DNA from: Clostridium_AT stratigraminis
Lineage (GTDB): Bacteria > Bacillota > Clostridia > Clostridiales > Clostridiaceae
DNA length: 64,000 nt
Assembly (NCBI RefSeq): GCF_045310675.1
Contig: NZ_JBJHZZ010000010.1
Span: forward strand, 1 to 64,000
Reading direction: 5' to 3'
Positions 54,195 to 63,718 of this stretch are shown here, piece after piece. The position numbers were made by a program, and so were the translations under genes. The notes under the pieces are model-generated. The model saw nothing but the letters and a program-made list of their open reading frames with translations, did not search any database and was not told where the DNA came from. Each line of letters begins with the position of its first letter. Position 1 is the stretch's first letter.

Positions 54195-54328
54195 CGTAAT
54201 GATTAATAATCATTACGTACAGGTAAAAGTCCTAAATGGACTTTTACGGGTAACCTAGCCGGTGAGGTTGAGTACAGGTTACCCATTAAATAAGAATACA
54301 GGAGGCACAATGATTAATAATCATTGTG
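54195..54328 (+). repeat. Four consecutive hairpins in the atpG-atpD spacer
   Basis: Stems at 54195-54217, 54223-54247, 54248-54284 and 54306-54328. The first and last share the core ATGATTAATAATCAT but differ in the outer pairs (CGTA/TACG against CACA/TGTG). None has a terminator-like T run. The second and third are directly adjacent. Confidence 0.85.
54222..54251 (+). repeat. Hairpin element, family 2 (copy in the atp operon)
   Basis: 30 bases with a perfect 10-base-pair stem around loop TAAAT, then ACGGGT. Second copy at 42965-42994. Confidence 0.65.
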
Positions 54329-54352
54329 TGCAGAATAAGAAATACAGGAGGG
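54294..54352 (+). repeat. Hairpin element, family 1 (copy at the atpD ribosome binding site)
   Basis: A palindrome flanked by AATAAGAATACAGGAGG (54289-54305) and AATAAGAAATACAGGAGG (54334-54351). The second flank supplies the ribosome binding site of atpD. The layout looks like an insertion with duplication of its flank. Confidence 0.65.
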
Positions 54353-54358
54353 TATCTG

Positions 54359-55759
54359 ATGTCTAATAACGTTGGTAAAGTTATTTCGGTTATAGGACCA
54401 GTAGTAGACATTAAATTTGATTCAGAAAATCTTCCTAGCATATATAATGCAGTAGAAATAAAGCTGCCTCATGATGAAACCTTAGTAGTAGAAGTTGAAC
54501 AGCATGTTGGTGATGATATAGTTAGAACCATAGCCATGGATGCTACCGAAGGTTTAAAAAGAGGGATGGAAGCTTATGATACTGGTAAACCAGTATTAGT
54601 TCCTGTAGGTAAAGAATGTCTAGGAAGACTATTTAATGTACTAGGAAAAACTATAGATGAAGGGGAGCAGGTAAAAACTGATTTATTATATCCTATTCAT
54701 AGACCAGCACCTTCTTTCGAAGAACAATCTGTTTCACCTGAGATGTTTGAAACAGGTATAAAGGTTATAGATCTTATTGCTCCTTATCAAAGGGGAGGTA
54801 AAATAGGACTTTTCGGTGGTGCTGGAGTAGGAAAAACAGTACTTATTCAAGAGCTAATAAACAATATAGCTAAGCAGCACGGTGGAATATCCGTATTTAC
54901 TGGTGTTGGTGAAAGAACAAGAGAAGGTAATGACCTTTATTATGAAATGAAAGAATCTGGTGTTATTGAAAAGACAGCACTGGTATTTGGACAAATGAAT
55001 GAACCACCAGGAGCTAGAATGAGAGTTGCACTTACTGGGCTTACAATGGCAGAATACTTTAGAGACCAAGGTCAGGATGTGCTTCTATTTATAGATAATA
55101 TATTTAGATTTACTCAGGCAGGATCAGAGGTTTCAGCTCTGCTAGGTAGAATACCAAGTGCCGTTGGTTATCAGCCAACCTTAGCAACAGAAATGGGAGC
55201 TTTGCAAGAGAGAATTACTTCAACAAAACGAGGTTCAATAACATCAGTTCAGGCTGTATATGTTCCTGCTGATGACTTAACTGACCCAGCTCCTGCAACT
55301 ACTTTTGCCCACTTAGATGCAACTACAGTTTTATCAAGAGCTATAGTTGAACTTGGAATATATCCAGCAGTAGATCCACTTGATTCAAGCTCAAGAATAC
55401 TAGATCCTAGAATTGTAGGAGAAGAACATTATAAAGTAGCAAATGATGTTAAACACATACTTGAAAAATACAAAGAACTCCAAGATATAATAGCAATTTT
55501 AGGTGTAGATGAATTATCTGATGAGGATAAATTAATTGTTTCAAGAGCAAGAAAGATTCAGAGATTTCTTTCACAGCCATTTACAGTTGGAGAACAGTTT
55601 ACAGGCATTCCAGGAAAGTTTGTAACTGTAAAGGAAACTGTAAGGGGTTTTAAAGAAATAATAGAAGGTAAGCATGACGATTTACCAGAGTCTGCATTCC
55701 TATATGTAGGTACCATTGATGAGGCAGTTGAAAGAGCTAAGACCATGATGAATAAGTAA
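54359..55759 (+). CDS. atpD: ATP synthase F1 subunit beta
   Basis: 466 residues from the ATG at 54359, with ACAGGAGGG just upstream. Walker A GGAGVGKTV, catalytic GERTREGND, and DDLTDPAPATTFAHLD are intact. It is the catalytic subunit. Its ribosome binding site belongs to a repeat element. Confidence 0.98.
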   Translation: MSNNVGKVISVIGPVVDIKFDSENLPSIYNAVEIKLPHDETLVVEVEQHVGDDIVRTIAMDATEGLKRGMEAYDTGKPVLVPVGKECLGRLFNVLGKTIDEGEQVKTDLLYPIHRPAPSFEEQSVSPEMFETGIKVIDLIAPYQRGGKIGLFGGAGVGKTVLIQELINNIAKQHGGISVFTGVGERTREGNDLYYEMKESGVIEKTALVFGQMNEPPGARMRVALTGLTMAEYFRDQGQDVLLFIDNIFRFTQAGSEVSALLGRIPSAVGYQPTLATEMGALQERITSTKRGSITSVQAVYVPADDLTDPAPATTFAHLDATTVLSRAIVELGIYPAVDPLDSSSRILDPRIVGEEHYKVANDVKHILEKYKELQDIIAILGVDELSDEDKLIVSRARKIQRFLSQPFTVGEQFTGIPGKFVTVKETVRGFKEIIEGKHDDLPESAFLYVGTIDEAVERAKTMMNK

Positions 55760-55773
55760 AAGGGGAGATTTAA

Positions 55774-56172
55774 ATGGCTGATACTATAAAGTTAAATATA
55801 ATCACTCCTGAAAGAAAGGCCTATGAAGGTGAAGTGATTGACCTCACAACAGAAAATGATATAGGACGCCTTGAAATACTCCCAAATCACGTTCCTATGG
55901 TTACTTCAATTGTTCCAACGGTTACAACCTTTACTACAGTTGATGGAAAAAAATTAAAGTTATTCACTTCTACAGGAGTTTTAAAAATAGAAAAAAATGA
56001 ACTTAACTTACTTTCTGAGGATGTGGAATGGCCGCAGGAAATTGATGTAAAGAGAGCTGAAGAAGCAAAAAAGAAGGCAGAACAGCTGCTTAGAGAAAAA
56101 GAAAACATCGATTATAGGAGAGCAGAATTAAAGCTAAAAAGAGCTTTAGCTAGATTAAGAACAAAAGACTAA
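55774..56172 (+). CDS. atpC: ATP synthase F1 subunit epsilon
   Basis: 132 residues: N-terminal beta sandwich (GRLEILPNHVPMVTSI) and C-terminal helix pair with DYRRAELKLKRALAR. It is last in the operon and followed by a terminator. Confidence 0.95.
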   Translation: MADTIKLNIITPERKAYEGEVIDLTTENDIGRLEILPNHVPMVTSIVPTVTTFTTVDGKKLKLFTSTGVLKIEKNELNLLSEDVEWPQEIDVKRAEEAKKKAEQLLREKENIDYRRAELKLKRALARLRTKD

Positions 56173-56176
56173 AATG

Positions 56177-56213
56177 AATCCAAATGGCGTTGTAATGTCA
56201 TTTGGATTTTTTT
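56177..56213 (+). terminator. Terminator of the atp operon
   Basis: AATCCAAATG / CATTTGGATT stem of 10 base pairs followed by TTTTT. Confidence 0.88.
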
Positions 56214-56313
56214 AAAGTTGAATATTTTACTATTAGGTTATATAATTATAATATATTTTAGAACATTATTATAGGAAAAATTCCATATAATAGTGGTGGT
56301 ATACTTTGCTTTT

Positions 56314-56352
56314 GGGGGGAGGGTTAATAGCTTACGAGCTATTTTATATATG
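56314..56352 (+). promoter_or_regulatory. Shine-Dalgarno separated from its start codon by a hairpin
   Basis: GGGGGGAGGG (56314-56323) lies 26 bases before the ATG at 56350. Between them AATAGCT and AGCTATT (56326-56343) form a perfect 7-base-pair stem with a TACG loop. Folding leaves an effective spacing of 8 bases, the usual optimum. Confidence 0.6.
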
Positions 56353-59300
56353 AATAACTTATTACACATTGGCTTAGATGTTGGGTCAACTACAGTTAAA
56401 ATTGTAGTTATAGATAATAATGATAAATTATTATTTAGTAAATATCAAAGACATTTTTCTGATATTAAACAAACAATAATAGATTTAATATATGAAGCTT
56501 ATTTGGCTTTTGAAAATAAAAATATCACTATAACAATAACAGGTTCAGGCGGGCTATCTGTTGCTAAGTGGCTATCTGTCCCTTTTATTCAAGAGGTAAT
56601 AGCAGCCACTAAAACTATTGAAAGACATATTCCTAGTACAGATGTTGCAATAGAACTTGGCGGAGAAGATGCTAAAATTACATACTTTGACGGCAGCATA
56701 GATCAGAGAATGAATGGAACCTGCGCTGGTGGTACTGGGGCCTTTATTGATCAAATGGCTTCACTGCTGCAAACAGATGCTGCTGGTCTTAATGAGCTCT
56801 CTAAAAACTATAAAGTAATATATCCAATTGCTGCTCGCTGTGGAGTTTTTGCAAAAACAGATATACAGCCACTAATTAATGAAGGTGCAGCAAAGGAAGA
56901 TGTGGCAGCATCAGTATTTCAAGCTGTGGTTAATCAAACAGTAAGTGGGCTTGCCTGCGGAAAACCTATACGAGGGAATGTAGCCTTTTTAGGAGGGCCA
57001 CTTTATTTCTTATCTGAGCTTAGAAAAAGGTTTATTGAAACCTTAAACTTAAGTCCTCAGCAGGTGATTTTCCCTGAGAATTCTCAGCTCTTTGTTGCTA
57101 TAGGTGCAGCTTTAGCTTCAAAAAATAATGAGATTTATGAATTTAAAGTACTAGCGGCCAAGCTAGCAACAATTAAAGAGAAAACTTCTCATGAAATACA
57201 AAGGCTGGAGCCCTTATTTAAATGCTCAGGGGATTACGCTGAATTTAAAGAAAGACATGGGAAAAATAATGTAAGAAGAGCTGCCTTAGAAAACTATAGT
57301 GGAAACTGCTATTTAGGCATAGATGCTGGTTCTACTACAACAAAGGCTGCTTTAATAGATGAAGATGGCGCACTTCTTTATACCTACTATGGCAGTAATG
57401 AGGGTAGTCCACTAAAAAGCAGCATAAAGATATTAAAGGACTTATATAGTAAACTTCCGGTAAATGCTAAAATAATTAATTCTTGTGTAACGGGTTATGG
57501 AGAAGCACTTTTAAAATCAGCTTTAAAAATAGATATAGGAGAAATAGAAACTATTGCTCACTATAAAGCTGCAGAATTCTTTCTTCCTGGAGTAGACTTC
57601 ATATTAGATATTGGTGGTCAAGATATGAAGTGTTTAAGAATAAAAAATGGAGTAATTGACAGTATACTTTTAAATGAGGCATGTTCATCTGGTTGCGGTT
57701 CCTTTATTGAAACCTTTGCCCATTCCTTAAATATGAGTGTTCAAGAATTTGCAAGTTCTGCTATAGGCGGTGAAAGTCCTGTAGACTTAGGCTCAAGATG
57801 TACTGTTTTCATGAATTCAAGAGTAAAGCAAGCTCAAAAGGAAGGTGCTACTGTCGGAGATATCTCAGCAGGCTTATCCTATTCTGTCATTAAGAATGCC
57901 TTGCTTAAGGTAATAAAAATTCGTGATCCAAAAGAAATGGGTAAAAAGATTATTGTTCAAGGCGGTACTTTTTACAATGATGCTGTGCTTAGAAGTTTTG
58001 AATTAATCTCTGAAAGAGAAGCAATAAGGCCAGATATTGCAGGTTTAATGGGAGCCTTTGGTGCAGCAATAATTTCTAAAGAAAGATATACTGAAGGATG
58101 CGAAACAACATTATTAAATTTAGAAGGTATAAATAGCTTTAGCACAGAAGTTACTATGAGACGCTGCGGATTATGTACTAATAATTGCCTACTTACCATA
58201 AATAATTTTGGTAATGGAGACAGCTTTATTTCAGGAAATAGATGTGAAAGACCACTAGGTTTAAGCAGCAAAAAAGAAAAGCTGCCTAATTTGTATGATT
58301 ATAAATATAATAGGATATTTAATTATAAACCACTAAGAAAAGAAGAAGCAGTTAGAGGTACAGTAGGAATACCTAGGGTATTAAATATATATGAAAATTA
58401 TCCATTTTGGTTTACTTTTTTTAATGAGCTAAAATTCAGGGTTGAATTATCTCCAAGATCCTCTAAGGAAATTTATGAATTAGGTATTGAAACTATTCCA
58501 TCTGAGTCAGCTTGCTACCCGGCAAAGATAAGTCATGGACATATTATGAGTTTAATAAATAAAGGTATTAAATTTATATTTTATCCATGTATTCCCTTTG
58601 AACGAAAAGAACATAAAGAAGCAGATAATAACTATAATTGTCCTATAGTAACTTCTTATTCAGAGGTTATAAGGACAAATATGGATATATTAAAGGAAGA
58701 AAATATTACTTTCATGAATCCTTTTTTAGCACTTGATAATAAAGAAAAATTAAAAAAGAGACTTTATGAAGAACTAAAAATATTAAATATACCAAAGAAT
58801 GAAATAAATATATCCATAGATAAAGCATGGCTTGAACAGGAAAAGTCAAGAGTAGATATTAGAAATAAAGGTGAGGAAGTAGTTAATTACCTCAAAAAAT
58901 CAGGGAAAAAAGGAATTGTACTTGCTGGACGGCCTTATCATATTGATCCTGAAATCCATCACGGCATTCCAAATTTAATAACAGAGTTTGGTATGGCTGT
59001 GCTTACTGAGGACTCTGTTGATCATCTGGCTATAAGGGAAGATTCCTTAAGAGTTGTGGATCAATGGGTATATCACTCAAGGCTTTATTCTGCTGCTAAT
59101 TATATAAGTAAACAGGATAATTTAGATCTTATTCAATTAAATTCTTTTGGTTGTGGTTTGGATGCTGTTACAACTGATCAAGTACAGGAGATATTGAATA
59201 AGACTGGTAAAATATATACAGTTCTTAAAATAGATGAAGGAAATAACCTTGGTGCAGCCAGAATTCGTATACGTTCATTAAAGGCAGCAATAGAGGAAAG

Positions 59301-60666
59301 AGATAGAAACGGTGTCACGGCTAAAAATAATGAAGTCAGTGAACCTAAAGTTATATTTACTGAAAAAATGAGGGAAGAATATACTATTTTAGCTCCCCAA
59401 ATGTCCCCAATACATTTTCAATTTTTAGAAGCTGCCTTTAAGGCTTCTGGCTATAATTTGAAAGTGCTACCTTCTGTTGATATTAAGGCTGTTGATGAGG
59501 GATTAAAATATGTAAATAATGATGCTTGTTACCCGTCTATAATTGTTGTGGGACAGATAATCGAAGCTATTAAGTCCGGAAGCTATGATACAAATAAGCT
59601 AGCAGTAATTATATCTCAAACCGGGGGAGGCTGCAGGGCAACTAATTATATAGGATTCTTAAGAAAAGCCTTAAAGGATGCTGGCTACTCCAATATACCA
59701 GTTATATCCTTAAATGCTTTAGGTATGGAGAAAAACCCAGGCTTTAGCTTAACTCCAGGTTTACTAAATAAAGCAATGATGTCTGTGGTGTATGGAGACT
59801 TGTTTATGAGGGTGCTTTTAAAAGTACGCCCTTACGAAAAAGTTAAAGGTTCTGCAAATTTCCTTTATGAAAAGCTAGTAGAAGAATGTAAATCTTCAAT
59901 AATAACAGGCAGCTTCTCAGCCTTTAAAAATAACATAAATAAAATCGTAGATGAATTTGATAAACTTCCAATTTTACCAATATTTAAACCTAAAGTTGGG
60001 TTAGTAGGCGAAATACTTGTTAAATTTCATCCAACTGCAAATAATAATGTTATTGATGTTGTTGAAGAAGAAGGAGCAGAAGCAGTTATGCCTGATTTGT
60101 TGGACTTTTTACTTTACTGTGCCTATGATGCAAACTTCAAGTATAAATATTTATCTGGTACAAAAAAGAAAATGATAATCAGTAATGCGGCAATTTCTGC
60201 AATGGAGTTATACAGAAAAGAAATGAAAAAGGCTCTAAGGAAAAGTAAAAGATTTCATGCACCCAGCACCATCAAAGAACTTGCTAAAGGGGCAAAGCCA
60301 ATTTTATCTTTAGGGAATCAAACCGGAGAAGGCTGGTTTTTAACTGCAGAAATGGTAGAACTTATTGAAAGCGGTGTAAAAAATATTATTTGCATGCAGC
60401 CCTTTGCCTGCCTTCCAAATCATGTTACAGGTAAAGGCATGATTAAAGCGCTTAAAAGTAGATTTGAAGGTGCAAACATAACAGCAATTGACTATGATCC
60501 TGGTGCCAGTGAGGTAAATCAATTAAACAGAATTAAGCTTATGATGTCTGTAGCCTTTAAAAATTTAGAAGCTGATGAAAGCATGAGAGCATTACAAGAA
60601 GCTGCAAGTGATGAAAAGATTAATTACAATGACAATGATTTTGAAGGCGAAATGAATTCTATTTAA
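56350..60666 (+). CDS. Acyl-CoA dehydratase activase-type protein (two activase domains plus DUF2229)
   Basis: 1438 residues from the ATG at 56350. Two BcrA/BadF/HgdC-type ASKHA ATPase domains come first: GLDVGSTTVK with NGTCAGGTGAF, then GIDAGSTTTK with CSSGCGSFIE, giving cluster-type cysteines. A DUF2229 domain (FWFTFFNELKF, ESACYPAKISHGH) and a C-terminal region like the dehydratase component (LAGRPYHIDPEIHHG, GQTGGGCRATNY-like) follow. The family is widespread in anaerobes; activases inject an electron with ATP hydrolysis. The specific substrate is unknown. It is monocistronic. Confidence 0.88.
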   Translation: MNNLLHIGLDVGSTTVKIVVIDNNDKLLFSKYQRHFSDIKQTIIDLIYEAYLAFENKNITITITGSGGLSVAKWLSVPFIQEVIAATKTIERHIPSTDVAIELGGEDAKITYFDGSIDQRMNGTCAGGTGAFIDQMASLLQTDAAGLNELSKNYKVIYPIAARCGVFAKTDIQPLINEGAAKEDVAASVFQAVVNQTVSGLACGKPIRGNVAFLGGPLYFLSELRKRFIETLNLSPQQVIFPENSQLFVAIGAALASKNNEIYEFKVLAAKLATIKEKTSHEIQRLEPLFKCSGDYAEFKERHGKNNVRRAALENYSGNCYLGIDAGSTTTKAALIDEDGALLYTYYGSNEGSPLKSSIKILKDLYSKLPVNAKIINSCVTGYGEALLKSALKIDIGEIETIAHYKAAEFFLPGVDFILDIGGQDMKCLRIKNGVIDSILLNEACSSGCGSFIETFAHSLNMSVQEFASSAIGGESPVDLGSRCTVFMNSRVKQAQKEGATVGDISAGLSYSVIKNALLKVIKIRDPKEMGKKIIVQGGTFYNDAVLRSFELISEREAIRPDIAGLMGAFGAAIISKERYTEGCETTLLNLEGINSFSTEVTMRRCGLCTNNCLLTINNFGNGDSFISGNRCERPLGLSSKKEKLPNLYDYKYNRIFNYKPLRKEEAVRGTVGIPRVLNIYENYPFWFTFFNELKFRVELSPRSSKEIYELGIETIPSESACYPAKISHGHIMSLINKGIKFIFYPCIPFERKEHKEADNNYNCPIVTSYSEVIRTNMDILKEENITFMNPFLALDNKEKLKKRLYEELKILNIPKNEINISIDKAWLEQEKSRVDIRNKGEEVVNYLKKSGKKGIVLAGRPYHIDPEIHHGIPNLITEFGMAVLTEDSVDHLAIREDSLRVVDQWVYHSRLYSAANYISKQDNLDLIQLNSFGCGLDAVTTDQVQEILNKTGKIYTVLKIDEGNNLGAARIRIRSLKAAIEERDRNGVTAKNNEVSEPKVIFTEKMREEYTILAPQMSPIHFQFLEAAFKASGYNLKVLPSVDIKAVDEGLKYVNNDACYPSIIVVGQIIEAIKSGSYDTNKLAVIISQTGGGCRATNYIGFLRKALKDAGYSNIPVISLNALGMEKNPGFSLTPGLLNKAMMSVVYGDLFMRVLLKVRPYEKVKGSANFLYEKLVEECKSSIITGSFSAFKNNINKIVDEFDKLPILPIFKPKVGLVGEILVKFHPTANNNVIDVVEEEGAEAVMPDLLDFLLYCAYDANFKYKYLSGTKKKMIISNAAISAMELYRKEMKKALRKSKRFHAPSTIKELAKGAKPILSLGNQTGEGWFLTAEMVELIESGVKNIICMQPFACLPNHVTGKGMIKALKSRFEGANITAIDYDPGASEVNQLNRIKLMMSVAFKNLEADESMRALQEAASDEKINYNDNDFEGEMNSI

Positions 60667-60694
60667 AATTATAACAATGATATATAAATAAATG

Positions 60695-60722
60695 TTGACA
60701 GAATTGAAAACAATGGTATATT
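60695..60722 (+). promoter_or_regulatory. Promoter of the valS T-box transcript
   Basis: TTGACA (60695-60700), 16 bases, TATATT. Confidence 0.65.
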
Positions 60723-60744
60723 ATATTAATAATAAAATTTAAGA

Positions 60745-60992
60745 TAGTTATAAGCTTTGATAAAGAGGAGTAGAGATTAAAGAGTATTTAGAGAAGAAGG
60801 TTCATCGGCTGGAAGACCTTCCATACGAATTATCTTGAAGGTAGCTTTGGAGCTTCTTTGCTGAAATTAGTAGGTAAGGACGGTTATTCTAAATCGTTAA
60901 GTGTTAAAGAGCCTATAGAAGTTTTGTAGGAATAAAGGTGGTACCGCGAGTATGTCTTCGTCCTTTTGTGGATGAAGACTTTTCTATTTGTA
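60745..60992 (+). ncRNA. T-box leader of valS, specifier GUA (Val)
   Basis: The T-box core AAAGGTGGTACCGCGAG is at about 60935, followed by the terminator GTCTTCGTCC...GGATGAAGAC and a T-rich run. The specifier region reads GAAG-GTA-GCT (60837-60846), giving Val in the same context as the other leaders. Confidence 0.93.
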
Positions 60993-61015
60993 AAAATATA
61001 TTAGGAGCTGATAAT

Positions 61016-63664
61016 ATGGAAGAATTAAAAAACATTTCAACAACCTATGATCCTAAGGAATTTGAAGAGAGAATTTATAAGACTTGGGAAGAAAAAGGCT
61101 ACTTCACCCCAGAGGTGGATAAAGCTAAAAAGCCTTACACAATAATTATGCCCCCTCCAAATATAACTGGAAAGCTTCATATAGGGCATGCCCTAGATTA
61201 TACTCTTCAGGACTTTTTAATAAGAGTTAAAAGAATGCAGGGCTATAGTGCACTTTGGCTTCCTGGTGAGGATCACGCTAGTATTGCAACAGAAGTTAAG
61301 GTTGAGAATGAGCTTTTAAAGCAAGGACTTATTAAAAAGGAAATGGGCAGAGAAGCATTCCTAGAAAAGGTTTGGGATTGGACTCACGAATATAGAGCGA
61401 GAATTAGAGAGCAGCTAAAAAAAATGGGAGCTTCAGCAGATTTTACTAGAGAAGCCTTTACCATGGATGAAAATTTAAATAAAGCCGTAAGAACAGTTTT
61501 TGTAAAGTTATATAATGAAGGGCTTATATACCAAGGAAATAGAATCACTAATTGGTGCCCAAAATGTAAAACTGCACTTTCAGATGCTGAAATAGAATAC
61601 ACTGAACAAAATGGCTATTTCTGGCATATAAAATATCCAATTGTAGGGACTAATGATTTTATTGAAATTGCTACAACTCGTCCTGAAACTATGCTTGGTG
61701 ATACTGCTGTAGCTGTAAATCCAAAGGATGAAAGATATATAAATTTAGTAGGAAAAACCTTAATGCTGCCACTGGTAAATAGAGAAATTCCAATAGTTGC
61801 AGATGATTATGTAGATCTAGAATTTGGCACTGGTGCAGTTAAAATCACACCAGCCCATGATCCTAATGATTATCTGGTAGGAAAGAGACATAATCTTGAA
61901 GAGTTAAGAGTAATGAATGATGATGGTACTATAAACCATTTAGGCGGAAAATACGCAGGACTTGATAGATATGAAGCAAGAAAAGCAATAGTTAAGGATC
62001 TAGAAGAGCATGGTTATCTTGTTAAGATAAAGGAACATGTTCACAACGTAGGCTGTCATGATAGATGCGGTACAACCGTTGAGCCAATTATATCAAGGCA
62101 GTGGTATGTAAAGATGGAGAGCCTAGCTAAGCCTGCTATTAAAGCTGTTAAGGAAAAGGAAATAAAATTTGTACCAGAAAGATTTGAAAAGATCTATTAT
62201 AATTGGATGGAAAATATTCAAGATTGGTGCATTTCAAGGCAGCTTTGGTGGGGACACAGAATCCCAGTTTGGTACTGCAAGGACTGCGGAGACGTTATCG
62301 TTTCAATTGATGAACCTAAAGCCTGCAGAAAATGTAACAGTACTAATTTAGAGCAGGACAGAGATGTACTTGATACTTGGTTCAGTTCAGCACTTTGGCC
62401 ATTTTCAACTTTAGGATGGCCTAATGAAACTAAGGATTTGAAATATTTTTATCCTACAAGTACTCTTGTTACTGGATATGACATTATATTCTTCTGGGTT
62501 GCCAGAATGATTTTTTCAGGCCTTCACAATATGAAGGATATACCATTTGATACTGTATTTATTCATGGTATTATTAGAGATTCAGAAGGAAGAAAAATGT
62601 CCAAATCCTTAGGAAATGGAGTAGACCCGTTAGACATAATAGATCAATACGGTGCAGATGCACTAAGATTTATGCTTATTACAGGAAATGCTCCTGGTAA
62701 TGACATACGCTTCCAAATTGAAAAAGTAGAGGCTGCAAGAAATTTTGCTAATAAAATTTGGAATGCTTCCAGATTTGTTATGATGAATCTTAATAAAAAT
62801 ATTATGGATAAGTACAAGGATGATAAAAACTACACCCTTGCAGATAAATGGATTTTATCAAGATTAAATACAGTAGTAAGAGAAATTACTGAAAATGTTG
62901 ATAAATTTGAGCTTGGAATTGCTTCACAAAAAATATATGATTTTATTTGGAATGAATTATGCGATTGGTATATTGAACTAGTAAAGCCAGTTCTTTATGG
63001 GGAAGATGAAAGACAAAAGGGTATTGCATTTAATGTTCTTTATAAGGTTTTAACAACAAGCCTTCAGCTGCTTCATCCTATAATGCCTTTTATTACCGAG
63101 GAAATTTATACTCACTTAGCAGTAGAATATGAATCGATTACTGTATCTAAGTGGCCTGAATATAATGAACCTTTCTATAATAAGGACGCTGAAACTTATA
63201 TGAGCTACATTATTGTTGCTATAAGAGGTATTAGAAATGTAAGAGCAGAAATGAATGTACCTCCTTCAAGAAAAGCAAAGCTTTTAGCCTTTGTTTCAAA
63301 AGAGGCTAAGCATGCCTTTAATGTAGGTACAGTATATTTTGAAAAGCTTGCTTCAGCTTCTGAGCTTATTATTATAGATTCCAAAAATGAGGTTCCAGAA
63401 AATGCTGTTTCCGTTGTTACTACTTCTGCAGAAATATTCATTCCTTTATTGGACTTAGTTGATAAGGATAAGGAATTAGAAAGATTAAATAAGGAAAAGA
63501 CTAAGTTAATCAGTGAAATTGAAAGGGTAGATAAAAAACTAAAAAATGAAAAGTTTACAAGTAAAGCTCCAAAAGATGTAGTAGAGGAAGAAAGAGTTAA
63601 AGGTGAAAAATACAAAGAAATGCTTAAGGCTGTAGAACAAAGAATTAATAGCTTCACAAATTAA
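61016..63664 (+). CDS. valS: Valyl-tRNA synthetase
   Basis: 882 residues from the ATG at 61016 after TTAGGAG; in-frame sequence upstream is T-box leader. Class I: HIGH in PPPNITGKLHIGHALD, KMSKS in GRKMSKSLGNG, editing domain with TTRPETMLGDTAVAVNP. The C-terminal coiled coil (about 815-882) is the usual ValS arm. Length normal. Confidence 0.98.
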   Translation: MEELKNISTTYDPKEFEERIYKTWEEKGYFTPEVDKAKKPYTIIMPPPNITGKLHIGHALDYTLQDFLIRVKRMQGYSALWLPGEDHASIATEVKVENELLKQGLIKKEMGREAFLEKVWDWTHEYRARIREQLKKMGASADFTREAFTMDENLNKAVRTVFVKLYNEGLIYQGNRITNWCPKCKTALSDAEIEYTEQNGYFWHIKYPIVGTNDFIEIATTRPETMLGDTAVAVNPKDERYINLVGKTLMLPLVNREIPIVADDYVDLEFGTGAVKITPAHDPNDYLVGKRHNLEELRVMNDDGTINHLGGKYAGLDRYEARKAIVKDLEEHGYLVKIKEHVHNVGCHDRCGTTVEPIISRQWYVKMESLAKPAIKAVKEKEIKFVPERFEKIYYNWMENIQDWCISRQLWWGHRIPVWYCKDCGDVIVSIDEPKACRKCNSTNLEQDRDVLDTWFSSALWPFSTLGWPNETKDLKYFYPTSTLVTGYDIIFFWVARMIFSGLHNMKDIPFDTVFIHGIIRDSEGRKMSKSLGNGVDPLDIIDQYGADALRFMLITGNAPGNDIRFQIEKVEAARNFANKIWNASRFVMMNLNKNIMDKYKDDKNYTLADKWILSRLNTVVREITENVDKFELGIASQKIYDFIWNELCDWYIELVKPVLYGEDERQKGIAFNVLYKVLTTSLQLLHPIMPFITEEIYTHLAVEYESITVSKWPEYNEPFYNKDAETYMSYIIVAIRGIRNVRAEMNVPPSRKAKLLAFVSKEAKHAFNVGTVYFEKLASASELIIIDSKNEVPENAVSVVTTSAEIFIPLLDLVDKDKELERLNKEKTKLISEIERVDKKLKNEKFTSKAPKDVVEEERVKGEKYKEMLKAVEQRINSFTN

Positions 63665-63718
63665 TATTAAACAAAAATTATATAGCCTTTAATTGTTTAA
63701 TTACTAAGGGGGAAGCAT

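Noticed and set aside
54179..54358. Small gene or riboswitch of a known class in the atpG-atpD spacer
   Set aside because: No start codon with ribosome binding site leads to a plausible protein before atpD, and the hairpins match no riboswitch class I know.
60938..61015. N-terminal extension of ValS
   Set aside because: It is the T-box and terminator sequence read as codons; the ATG at 61016 has a proper ribosome binding site and gives the normal length.
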